This document shows positions 39,591 to 48,649 of a stretch of DNA of 64,000 nucleotides, one piece after another. Origin of the DNA: Prorocentrum cordatum (Eukaryota; Sar; Dinophyceae; Prorocentrales; Prorocentraceae). The notes under the pieces are model-generated. The model had not been told where the DNA came from and made no database searches. It saw nothing but the letters and a program-made list of their open reading frames with translations. Made by a program: the position numbers and the translations under genes. Each line of letters begins with the position of its first letter. Positions within the stretch are counted from its first letter, which is position 1. The stretch is taken from positions 582,856 to 646,855 of the forward strand of contig CAUYUJ010004335.1 in the NCBI GenBank assembly GCA_963575745.1, written 5' to 3'.

Positions 39591-40304
39591 ATGGCGCCAA
39601 TGGACGGGCCGCCCCATGACTGGGGCATCGTGCGCGGCGCAAGTGGCGTTCGATGCCATGTGGTCGGGCGCCGCGGCGGGCCCTGCGCCCCCCGCCCGAT
39701 ATTGGCGCCGAGGGGGCCGGGTGGCCCGACGCCTTCCGACGAGGGCGCGGCTCAAGCCATGAAGACCCACCGGGAAGTCGACAAGGCGCATGCGGCGGCG
39801 AAGGACACGGTCAGCCACGTGAGCGGGATTGGTGCCATGGTCAAGATGATGGGGCAGATGTTGGCTGCGCACCGGAAGATGCTCTTCATTGCCAAGAATG
39901 TCTTGCCTGGGCATGGTGATCTGCGTTATGCTGCTCCGCTCCGCATTTTGCTGCCCTCGGCTTATCGGTTGCGGGCCAGGCTGATCAGGGGGCTAGCTGC
40001 CCAAATGGACCACATCACGGCGATGTTGATCCAGATCGAGCTTCTTCAGAGGATTGCGGAAGATCCCGATGACGCCGCAGATTCTGCGTTGGGCCCGTGG
40101 GTCGACGACGCCGGCGCCGACGCCGACGCCCGCGGCGCCTCTGAGGCGGAGCCCGCCGCGGCGCCAGGCAGTAGCTCACTGCGCCGCAAATCGGCTGCTT
40201 CGGCCGATATAGGTTTGGACAAATATGTATCCTCCTCCACTCCCCCCCCCCTCCTCCTCTCAATCCTGCTTTCCTTCCTCCAGCCTCCGCTTCATCGTTT
40301 TTAA
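39591..40304 (+). CDS. Hypothetical protein, up to 237 aa
   Basis: I do not recognise the family. It opens MAPMDGPPHDWGIVRGASGV. After a Gly/Pro/Arg segment the central part is helical: AMKTHREVDKAHAAAKDTVS, GAMVKMMGQMLAAHRKMLFI and QMDHITAMLIQIELLQRIAE, then an acidic Asp/Ala tail. Natural sequence ends around SSLRRKS (about 40190), where the frame runs into the hairpin motif and then Ser/Pro/Leu low complexity to 40304. A TAG at 40172-40174 in a different frame lies 18 nt before the hairpin, so the true end may be there after an indel. The DinoSL relic upstream and hairpin downstream suggest another mRNA-derived copy. Confidence 0.5.
   Translation: MAPMDGPPHDWGIVRGASGVRCHVVGRRGGPCAPRPILAPRGPGGPTPSDEGAAQAMKTHREVDKAHAAAKDTVSHVSGIGAMVKMMGQMLAAHRKMLFIAKNVLPGHGDLRYAAPLRILLPSAYRLRARLIRGLAAQMDHITAMLIQIELLQRIAEDPDDAADSALGPWVDDAGADADARGASEAEPAAAPGSSSLRRKSAASADIGLDKYVSSSTPPPLLLSILLSFLQPPLHRF
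40193..40205 (+). promoter_or_regulatory. 3' hairpin motif GGCTGCTTCGGCC
   Basis: At the 3' end of the 39591 gene; followed by GATATAGG. Confidence 0.55.
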
Positions 40305-40617
40305 CGAGGAACGTGTCATGCAGTCCTCGAAACGTTACGCGGCGGCTGGACTATGATCACTCTCGCTGCCCAGTCCGCCAGCTGCGTCTGCAATGCCAGG
40401 CTACCTCCGCTGATAAAGGACTGAGAGGGCCTCGGGCAAAAGCTCTTGAGCCCCCCCCTCTCCGCTGTCGTTGGGGATCAATGAGGCATCTATTCGAAGC
40501 AGAGAACACAATCGCGCACAAGTCTCTGATGCACGTGGAAGTGAAAAAAAACGACCCGCCCCGCAGTTCGTGAGAATTAAACCCGCTGATCACTGCGGCA
40601 GGCGGGCGCGCGGGCAT
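40206..40617. other. Convergent intergenic region
   Basis: Lies between a plus-strand and a minus-strand gene, each with its hairpin motif facing inward. No gene supported. Confidence 0.4.
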
Positions 40618-40630
40618 GGCCGAAGCAGCC
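40618..40630 (-). promoter_or_regulatory. 3' hairpin motif GGCTGCTTCGGCC (minus sense)
   Basis: Begins 51 nt after the stop of the minus-strand gene at 40682. Confidence 0.55.
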
Positions 40631-40681
40631 AATGGAATCGTGCGATGCGGCAACCCTTCCCCCCCTCCCAGTGAACCTTCC

Positions 40682-40954
40682 TCACCACGTTTGCACCCCT
40701 TTGTTCTGCTTGTCCCAATCGCTGCAGTAGGCGTGGGCCATCTTTACTAACATGTATGTGTCGATCTTCGGGTCGAAATCCAAACGAAAATGAACTCTCG
40801 CCAACTTCACCCATTGCCCCCTGTTGTACGCAGTACGATCCCATTGTGCAAACCTAAGGCGTTCGGGGGGTGTTAGGTCCCCCTGAGGGATCCCATTATC
40901 ATATGTATAACGGGCCCATGATGGCACCCGGGGGGGAGGAATCTCCTCCCCCAT
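40682..40954 (-). CDS. Small hypothetical protein, 90 aa, intact
   Basis: I do not recognise the family. The ATG at 40954 opens MGEEIPPPRVPSWARYTYDN; the middle has ERLRFAQWDRTAYNRGQWVK and the end HAYCSDWDKQNKGVQTW. It is rich in aromatic residues (Trp, Tyr), has no membrane segment, and has no frameshift. The frame is open further upstream, but a DinoSL-like sequence sits 5 nt before this ATG, which argues for this start. The hairpin motif follows the stop at 51 nt. Confidence 0.5.
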   Translation of the reverse strand: MGEEIPPPRVPSWARYTYDNGIPQGDLTPPERLRFAQWDRTAYNRGQWVKLARVHFRLDFDPKIDTYMLVKMAHAYCSDWDKQNKGVQTW

Positions 40955-40959
40955 GGCGA

Positions 40960-40979
40960 CTTGAACCTGAATGCTATGA
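40960..40979 (-). other. Putative DinoSL relic (minus sense)
   Basis: The plus strand reads CTTGAACCTGAATGCTATGA. Against the DinoSL complement it matches about 15 of 21 with one deletion, keeping CTTGA, CC, AATG and CTA in order. Immediately upstream of the ATG at 40954. Confidence 0.5.
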
Positions 40980-41363
40980 TATATTGTGAGATGATATGAA
41001 ATGCTACTGCGCATCACGCATGCGCGTGCTCGGGCGCGCGCTGGGGGGGGGGGGCAATGCAATCGCCCGGGGCCTCGAAAAGGACCCCTCGGGCGACGCG
41101 CATGCATTGCAGGCTTGCGGTGTCGATGCGGCATCGCACTTGGGAGCGCAGTGCGCTCGACGCTGCGTTATCGCCATCATCGCCACGTTAATGAATGATG
41201 TGTTGATATGGGAAGTAGAGAAGGATGGGGAAGGGGACGTGATGGGGAAAGCTCGGTGCCTCCTGGCGGACACTTAAGTTTGAGGGGAGGTCCCGAGCAC
41301 TTAACTTAATTGTACCTGCTATCCAAATATAAACAACCACATTTGTTTTTATTGAAACCGGTT
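40980..41363. other. Spacer, nothing recognised
   Basis: A G run at 41042-41052 and no supported gene. Confidence 0.4.
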
Positions 41364-41416
41364 GCCGACCACATCGGAATACCAAAGCTTTAAAACTACG
41401 TTCAAATCAAGGTAAG
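41364..41416 (-). repeat. Conserved 53-bp element, copy 2 (inverted partner of 17319-17371)
   Basis: On the plus strand it ends TTCAAATCAAG|GTAAG at 41416, a good 5' splice-site context. On the minus strand it carries the TGA that ends the 41402 gene. About 89% identical to copy 1 over all 53 bases. Confidence 0.8.
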
Positions 41417-43512
41417 ATGAGAACCATCCCTGCCAGCCTCGCCGCTGGTCGGGGGTGGCCGATCCAATGGCGCCTGCCCAGGGATCCTGGACCGCTGCTC
41501 GCACGACCTCGCGGCGCTCGGCTGCGTGTCGCGGCCGCCGGGTGCGCGGGGGGCGCGCGCGGGGGCGTCGTGCCGCGCGGAGACGTTCATGTGCTCGCGA
41601 CGAATTTCGACCCAGTCTATACCGAGTTCGAGCTCACGATCCATCCGGTACGCGTCGTAGACAGCGCGGGCCCAGGCTTGCATGAAGTCCGAGCACGTCT
41701 CAGGTGTGTTGAGTCGGGGGTTGCTCTGATAGCCTCCCTCGATGTCCTGATTCTGGGCAGCTCGCTTGGACCACGCATGCCATTTAGCGTTGAAGGCGCC
41801 TCCAAGTGTCTTTTGCAGGCGTGCAATTTTGGCCTGGATCGCTTCGCCCTTTTCCACGTCCGCGGCTGCTAGGGGGCATCTGTACATGGGGCCGCCACCC
41901 TTGGGGTCGTGAAGGTCTTCGCAGTACTGCTGATCTCCGCTGATGTCTGTCCAGGATTCCTTGCGCGGCTCCGCGCGCGTAAGGTTTCACCACGGGGGCT
42001 TGGCGGCGCGTCCTCTCCCGTCCCCGGCGTCTTCAGAGACAAGGCGGTCGCGCCCTTGACACCGGGGAGCGGAGGTGGGCGCGCGGTCTGCTCTGGCCCC
42101 CACGTGCTCCCAGGACGACGCGCTGGCCTTTCCAGTGTCATCCTTGGCCCTCTGGAGCTCCATGGCTGCATTCTGGTGGACGGTCCGCGCATAGGGCGAC
42201 CATGGGGTGCTGTTGGGAGGCGCTTCTGAGAATGCGCCTAGGGGGTCCAGGGGGTCTTCGTCCTCGCCCTCCTCAGCGGCAGGTTCAGGGCTCGCGCTCG
42301 GGCTCATTTCTTTGGCCGAAGCGGCTGCGGCTCCTGAGTCATCGCCCCAGTCCGGCGATGCATGCTCGCCCTCGGTCTTGCAGGCTTGCCCGACGCTGTC
42401 CTGCTCGTCTGTGGTGGATTGGGGCTGGAGCCTGGCCTTTGTTCCCTCGTTGCCGGGGGCCTCGTGCGCCAGCCGGGGGTATAGCCCGGTTGTGTCTCCT
42501 GTTCCAGGATTCTGCTGGTTGGGAGGAGGGCCTCCGCCGCGTCGCTGCGTCTGTCCAGCCAGCATGCTGCGGGAGAGCTCGCTGCGGCTGCTACATCGGG
42601 GGCGGTCTGTGCCAGGCCCAGCTGAGCCAGGGAGTTGATGGTGCCGTCGGCGAGGGCCGAGGGGCCCATGTCCACGAGGTACCCTAGTAGGGTGCTTGTC
42701 TTGTGGCGGAAGGGGCAGAGGCCACGCTGCTCCTCCAGGCTGGCGACGCGTGCCCGCCATTTGTTCGCATGCACCCCGTTTTGCGACAGGCGGGAGACGA
42801 CTCGCGCAGCTGCCGCCCGCTGGCTGTCCCATGGGATGTCTGGGGGATGGCGCTTATCCGGGATCGTCTGTCCGTAGATGCCGACGAGGAAGGGGCGTAG
42901 ACGCTGGGGGGGCCAGGGCTCCTCGTTGGTCTGCGCGCCTGTGATCCCGTCGCCGTGCCCCCGAACGTAGTCAGCCCACCAACCGAAAATAATGGGGTTC
43001 CACTCGAGCAGGAACCTGACCAATGAGCGAAGGACGCGCTGGGAGTCCTGTCCTGAGAGCTCGGAGGTGGAATGGGTCGGCTGGGCGGGGCCCGAATGCG
43101 GGGGGGCGTCGGGGAACAGGGGCCCGATGTCCCGAGTCCCGGAGCCTTGGCCGCTCGACCGCCCGGTAAGGTTGGTCCGGTCGTCACCAGCGAGGAGGGG
43201 CGAACCTTCGGCGGGGGTCGCCGGTTTTGCGTGGGCGTTCGGTGCGGTAGCGTCGGCGCTGTCTGGGTTGAAGTACATGGCGCTGTTGGTGTTCTCTACG
43301 TTCGCCTCCGTCGCTGTCTCCCGCTTGGTCGGCTCCGCGGGGCAGACGCTCGAGGTCTGCTGTTCGAGGATGTAGTCGAGCGTGCCCGGGGCCGCGTTCC
43401 AGATGTGCATGAGGCACCGCCTGCAGGCCCAGCTGGCGTTCCACTTTCGCTGGGTCCAGAGGGCGGGCATCAGGCCCCACGGTGGGAGACCGGTGCTGTC
43501 GTCAACGGGCAC
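41402..43512 (-). pseudogene. Large broken hypothetical gene with Cys pairs and WHAW module
   Basis: I do not recognise the family. Natural reading begins near 43512, or further upstream (YLVRCDTCPTG near 43600), with WTQRKWNASWACRRCLMHIW, a Cys pair. It continues through RSLVRFLLEWNPIIFGWWAD and ARVASLEEQRGLCPFRHKTS to about 42650. A frame change leads to an acidic Pro-rich segment (AAEEGEDEDPLDPLGAFSEA), then a TGA at 41987. The same frame resumes with WTDISGDQQYCEDLHDPKGG and the module IARLQKTLGGAFNAKWHAWS, ending LGIDWVEIRREHMN and a low-complexity tail. The module recurs at 44767-45339. Cys pairs suggest zinc binding. The full protein would be about 700 aa; at least one stop and one shift break it. 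Confidence 0.45.
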
Positions 43513-43918
43513 TTCGGGCTCTGGGCTCCACAGGAAGCAGCCTAGTGCGGGGTGGGTCGTGGCTCACGCCAGCAGGGGCGCCCCCGTCGGGCAAGTGTCG
43601 CACCGGACTAAGTAGGTGCCAGTGGTGTGGGCCTCGGGGCCGATACCCCCGTCCGTCAGTTTGTGAGCTGGGAGGGCCATGTTGGCGGCGCGTGGACTGA
43701 AGGCGGGCGGGGTCTTCATGACAAGGTCGCGCAAAGACGTGGGGGTACTTTTCTGATCTGCGGCCCCAAGGGCGATCCCAGAGAGCGGGTCGTATCGAGC
43801 ATGGGGCAGCGCGCAAGATAATTGCCAGCGGGCCAAAAGCCAACGCCGGAGTGCAATTTGCGAATGCTCGCAGCGGCACATGCACAGAACAAAATGAACT
43901 AAATTCAAGGAGACGCAT

Positions 43919-44095
43919 CTCAGCGTCGAGAATGCGAGGAGTCGCCGAGACGGCGGCAGCTCAACGCGACAAAATAGATTCATGGGCCGGTAGAAAGCGC
44001 AACCCGACCAGCCCCAATACAAGGCGTCGTCAGGCAGACGCATCCTAGCGTCGAGAATGTGAAGAGTCGCCGAGACGGCGGCAGCTCAACGCGAC
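43919..44095 (+). repeat. Direct repeat, about 50 bp twice, with CGCCG-AGA-CGGCG hairpin
   Basis: Copies at about 43916-43970 and 44040-44094, 124-126 bases apart. Both read AGCGTCGAGAATG, then AGTCGCCGAGACGGCGGCAG, then CTCAACGCGAC. The stem CGCCG-AGA-CGGCG is perfect in both. Confidence 0.85.
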
Positions 44096-44099
44096 GAGG

Positions 44100-44560
44100 G
44101 GGGCGAGGAGGGGGCGAACGGGGGAGAGAGGGCGGCGACGAGGGGAGGGGGGGGGGAGGAAACCAGGCCTCACTCACAGAACACCACGCGTGTTCGAGTC
44201 TCACCCACGGAGCGCTCGAAGCGGGTTCCACTGAACCAAGCACCTGAGGAAATAACGTGAGGACCCAACATGGCGAAGTCGGAAAGGAGGCCAGGCGACA
44301 CTGACTGCCGAGGGCCCAACAGAGCGTGGCCCGGGACGAGACAGGGGGGAAGGTCGACGATGCACCACTTGTACAGGAAGCCAGCCTCCACGGCCCACCT
44401 GCCAGTGCCCCATCGGGCGCACCCTGCCGCGTGGAAGGAGTGACCACTTCGGAGCGTGCGCGAAGACGTAGCACTGTTGGGGGGGAGCCGACTGGCGTGC
44501 TCAGCACCTCAGCTTACGTGGAGGAGGGGGGGGGGGGGGGGCGCAGCCGATAGCCGCAAA
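44100..44560. other. G-rich spacer, nothing recognised
   Basis: Includes GGGCGAGGAGG and GGGGGGG runs at 44098-44160 and 44525-44541. No gene supported. Confidence 0.4.
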
Positions 44561-44766
44561 TCAGGCGAGCACTGGAGGAAGGAAAGGCGCAGGTGTGCCA
44601 GGCGACGCAGACTGCCGAGGACCCAACAGAGCGTTGCCAGGGGCGTGTCTGGGGGGAAGGTCGTCGGCGTCGAACAGCGGGGCGGGCCAGTCGCGGAAGG
44701 GCTGAGCCTGCCAAAGGATGAACCACTGAGGCCCAGACAGATCAGGGCGGCAGACGGACGGAAAAG

Positions 44767-45339
44767 TCAGAGAGGATGCTCCGCAGCTTCCGCAGCCCCC
44801 ATCGCTTCCGCCGTGACTTCCCGCCATTTTCCTCTGGACGGGGCCGCGTGAACCGGGCGCCGCCGACCCGGGTGCATCTGCCGCTGCCGGGCCCAGTCGA
44901 CGTTGAGGCCCAGTGCGTCGCTGAGGGCCCGTACGTCGCCCTTGTGGCTGCGGAAGGACTCCGGGAAGAGGTGGCAGGACTGCGGGTCGTGCCGAAGCGG
45001 GTCGAGTGCGCCCTTGCTGCTGGGCACAGACTGCCGCTTGGCGAAAGCGTGCCAGGCGCCAGTGAACATCGATCCTAGTGTGACTTGGAGTCGTCGCATC
45101 GCTTCGCCGGGCGTCTCCCCGGGGAGGTCCCACTGAATGTTGTTGATATCTGTTTTGTGCAGCGGCAGCCCCGAGGGGGGGTCTTTTTGCCGCGGGTCGG
45201 GCCTCTGGTGTGGCCGTGTGTCCTGGCCGCAAGTTTCCACCGCAAGTGCCTCGTAGCCCTGGCTGGGGGACTCGCGATCTGCTCGCGACAGCTCCAGCTG
45301 CATGCCTGGCAGGACCTTCTGGGGAAATGCAGGCCTCAA
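44767..45339 (-). CDS. Hypothetical protein, paralogue of the 41.4-kb gene module
   Basis: Contains MRRLQVTLGSMFTGAWHAFA followed by DPLRHDPQSCHLFPESFRSH and ALSDALGLNVDW. Aligned with the 41.4-kb gene, it shares RLQ-x-TLG, F-x3-WHA, KR, a Cys-x2-F step and LGL/I-x-VDW in order, at similar spacing but with low overall identity, so the duplication is old. It is preceded on the same strand by a Cys pair region (CGQDTRPHQ) and followed by REVTAEAMGAAEAAEHPL, one unit of the coding repeat found at 46.2-46.6 kb. No function proposed. Confidence 0.4.
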   Translation of the reverse strand: MRPAFPQKVLPGMQLELSRADRESPSQGYEALAVETCGQDTRPHQRPDPRQKDPPSGLPLHKTDINNIQWDLPGETPGEAMRRLQVTLGSMFTGAWHAFAKRQSVPSSKGALDPLRHDPQSCHLFPESFRSHKGDVRALSDALGLNVDWARQRQMHPGRRRPVHAAPSRGKWREVTAEAMGAAEAAEHPL

Positions 45340-45544
45340 GGCTGGCCGCCAGACTGGCGCGGCGCGGGGGGGGCTGCTCGCAGTTGGGAGGCCTGCGCCA
45401 GGGTGGGAGTTGCGCCCATGTCATGCAGTAAGAACGCCCCGCGCAGGACTGGGCGTCCGCGTACAGTGGCCCGAGTCGTCTGCCTCAGCCTCAGCCTGGG
45501 GATGCTCTCCTTGCGCGGTGCAGGGGGAACATGGCACAACCACG

Positions 45545-45650
45545 TCGTTGTCGGCGTCAACGTCGTCGACGTCGGCGTCGTCGGCTTCGGCGTCGGCGTC
45601 GGCGTCGTCGTCGGCTTCGGCGTCGGCCTCCGCTTCGCCAGTGCCAAGAT
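45545..45650 (+). repeat. GTCGGCGTC / GTCGTC array
   Basis: Hexamer-based repeat (GTCGTCGGCGTC and variants). A longer relative is at 46835-47095. Confidence 0.85.
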
Positions 45651-46229
45651 GCGGGTTGTGCCCATGTCCAGCTGTGAGAGTGCCCTGCGCAGTAGGAGGC
45701 TCTGTCGAGTGATGCATCGCCCCGTGTGTGCTGCTCTGTGCCGCACCTCTTTCTTCCTCAGGGGCTGGGAGGTCCTGCATCTGTGGGCAGGCGTCGTCGG
45801 CCTCCCTCCCTGCCGGGCTTCCTTCCTGGCCGTGTGGGGGAACTTGCGCCGTGCGTCGGACTCTACTCGAGAGCGCTTTTGTCTGCGCCCCATTGCTAAT
45901 CTCCTCCCACTGATCAACATCACGATTCGGGGCACTGTCCCCAAATGCCAACTCGGGTGCTTCTGCGTCCTGCAATCGGGGACATTCGCGAGCAGAGGTC
46001 AGATCGTCGCGCCTGATCCTCGCTGAGCTGCCCACGCCGCGATGGGAGCCCTGACCCTGTCCTGTTGCGGGGGGAACATGCGTGATCGGAGAATGGGAGG
46101 AGGAGGAGGAGGCGCAGCCGATAGCCGCGGTATCTGGTAAATTGATGGGGGGGAGAGAGCGGTCGTCGATATGTGCTCGCGTCGCGTCTCTGGGGCTCCA
46201 AAGACGATTCCAGAGAGCGTGCCGATCCT

Positions 46230-46640
46230 CCGACTCCGACGTGACTTTCCACTCCTTTCCTCTGGTCTGTTGGTCCTGCTGGAGGGGGGAGTAGTTAGAG
46301 CGAGCCATGCACTGGTCGCTGTATATTGCCTCCTCTCGAGGGTCGTTCGTGTGAGCCGCACCCTGGAAACTGCATCCCGGAGGACTGCTGGCGCGCTGGT
46401 TGCTCAGCGGGGGAAATCCCGCGGCTTCCGCAGCCTCCGCCGTCACCGCCGTGACTTCCCCCCCCCATTCCTCTGCCTTGCTGGTGCAGAGGACTGCTGA
46501 CGGACAGTTTGACCAGAGGGGGGTACTCCGCGGCTTCCGCAGCCTCCGCCGTCTCCGCAGTGACTTCCCGTTCCATTCCTCTGGCCTGCTGGTGCACCTG
46601 AAGGAGGGGAACGTTCGTGTGAGCTGTGCACTGGTCACTG
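46230..46640 (-). repeat. Protein-coding-type repeat (RGxEREVTAE...EAAEAA)
   Basis: On the minus strand at least three units of about 110-190 bases encode related 20-25-residue blocks: RGKEWKVTSESE, RGMEREVTAETAEAAEAAEY and EEWGGEVTAVTAEAAEAAGF, each after a Gln-rich lead such as LLQVHQQA. A fourth unit is at about 44780-44840. Substitutions favour conservative changes, which suggests past selection on the protein, but the frame is not the same in all units. Confidence 0.5.
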
Positions 46641-46834
46641 CAGGCTACCTCCTCTCGGTTCCCCGCTGGGGCGCCATCGTCTGACCACGATGTGAGGGGT
46701 GGTATCGTGGCGTCTGCCTCCACCGCACCTCGATTCCCCTTTGGGACGTTGTCTTCTGTCGAAGATACGAGGGGAGGCAAGCTGCCGCTGCTGCTGCTGC
46801 AGCGGCTGCTGCGGCAGCTGTGGTGCCGCAGCGG

Positions 46835-47095
46835 GTCGGCGTCGTCGTTGTCGGCGTCTACGTCGTCGACGTCGGCGTCGTGACCGTGTTCGTGGACGTG
46901 GACGTCGTCGTCGTCGTCGTCGTAGAGGCGACGGCGCCCGTGAAGGTCGTGGACGTCGTCGTCGTGGACGTGGTCGCGGTCGTCTTCGTAGCCGTCGTGG
47001 TCGTGGTCAGGGGGGACGTGGTCGTGGTCGTCGCCGCGGTCGTGGTCGAGGTCGTCCTCGTAGCCGTCGCGGTCGTGGTCGTCGGCGTTCAGCTT
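46835..47095 (+). repeat. GTCGTG/GTCGTC array
   Basis: About 260 bases of GTCGTCGTCGTGG, GTGGTCGTGGTC and similar hexamers, leading into the six-frame-open GC array. Confidence 0.9.
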
Positions 47096-47219
47096 GCGGC
47101 ACTTGTTCTCGCCGGCCAGCGTGGTGCTGCCGAAGGGCACGCCCAGAACGCTGTTCTTCTCGTAGTCGCCGGGCGCCCTCGAGGGGGCGCGCAGAATCCC
47201 CCCGGCGCCAGCCCGCCCT

Positions 47220-47935
47220 GCTCGCTCAGGAAGGCGTGCGGCGGGGAGTCCAGCAGGGGCGGCCGCGGCGGGCGCCGCGGCGGGCGCGGCGGCGCCCGCG
47301 GCCGCTGCGGCCACAGCGGCGGCCGCCGCACCCGCGGCGGCCGCGGCAGCCGCGGCAGGCCCCAGCGCCGCAGCGCGAGCCACGGCGCCGGCGGCCGCGG
47401 CGGCCTCGCCGCGGCCGGCCGCCGCCACGGCCTCGGCGGCCGCGGCCGCGGCGGCAGCGGCGGCAGCCGCGGCGCGGCGGCCGCAGGGCGGCGGCGGCGG
47501 CGCGGCCACCGAACCCGCGGCGCCGGCCCCAGCGCGCCCGCGGCGCCGGCCGCGCCCGAGGCGCCCGCGGCCCCGCTGGCGGCGGCGGCGCCAGCTGCGC
47601 CCGGCGCCCGCGGCGCCGCGGCGCCCGGCGGCGGCGGCGTCCGCGGCGACCGCGGCGCCGGCAGCGCAGGCGGCGCCAGCGGCGCCCGCGGCGCTCGCGG
47701 CGTCCACGGCGCCGGCGGCGCCAGTGGCGCCCGCGGCGCCCGCGGCGCCCGCGGCGCAGGGGAGCCCGGGGGGGCGTCCGCCTGCGGCGGCCGCGGCGCC
47801 GGCAGCGGGGAGGCCGGCGGCGCGAGCGGCGGCCGCGGTCCTCTGCCGGCGGCGCCGAGCGGCCGGCGCTTCCACCGCGCGCGGGCCCGAGCACGAGCCG
47901 ACCTGACTCAGGGGCGGGCTCGAGCAGACATGGCT
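47220..47935. repeat. Six-frame-open GCC/GGC array, copy 2
   Basis: Same type as 14290-15065: GCGGCGGCCGC, GGCGCC and CCGCGGCG units, about 85-90% GC and open in all six frames. It ends in CAGGGGCGGGCTCGAG and CTTGAGCCAG like copy 1. Confidence 0.85.
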
Positions 47936-48570
47936 TGAGCCAGAGGGGCTTGAGCCAGGCTGCGGAAGACGTGGGGATACGCGAAGCGTCAAGAATTACA
48001 GTGGTCAATTGGCGTCTTCTCATGATGTGCCCCGTCATGGAGTTCGTATGTGTCGGAATGATGATGATGCTGAGTCTGCAAGGGTGGATTCTCTGATTGC
48101 GTTGTCGGTGTCTTCCCATGATCGTTCGTGTGCCTTTTCGCGTGCTGGTGATGTGGATTCTGCAGTGGCGGAGTCTCTTATCGCGTCATCGGCATCTTCT
48201 CGAGATTGGTGAGGTCCGCGAGAGTGCAGGCCTCTGTCCAGGACGGCTTCGAGGCGCGATGTTGTCGCCGCGCTGCCGCCGCTCCCCCACCTGCTCCTCC
48301 TCCTTCGAGGCCCCCCCCCCTCCTCAGCAGCCTCGCCAACTTAGCTTTGAAGACTTGGTGAATATCGCCACTCCGTTTTTGTTGGGGGGGCTTTTAGGGG
48401 TCAGTGTTGTGTTTGAGACCCTCGTCGTAATCTTGGTGAGCAAGGCCGACTCGGGGCTCCCGCCGAGGGAGCCACTGCTCGCACGTTTTCAAAGTTTAGC
48501 GGACAGTGTTCAGGCTCGCTTAGTTCGACCTTCGGCCCGTTACCGTCTCGCCGCCGCCGCCGATCCTCCT
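47936..48570. other. Spacer, nothing recognised
   Basis: A short duplicated motif (TCTGATTGCGTTGTCGGTGT and TCTTATCGCGTCATCGGCAT, each followed by CTTC) at about 48092-48115 and 48175-48195. No gene. Confidence 0.4.
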
Positions 48571-48642
48571 CCTCCTCCTCCTCTCCCTTCTCCCTCTCCT
48601 CCTCCTCCTCCTCCTCCTCCTCCTCCTCCTCCTCCTCCTCCT
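48568..48642 (+). repeat. (TCC)n microsatellite
   Basis: Almost pure CTC/TCC triplets; the plus-strand frame gives poly-Pro. Confidence 0.95.
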
Positions 48643-48649
48643 ACTGTTC

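Noticed and set aside
44150-44215. tRNA-like T-arm (GTTCGAGTC)
   Set aside because: No D-arm, anticodon stem or acceptor stem can be folded around it.
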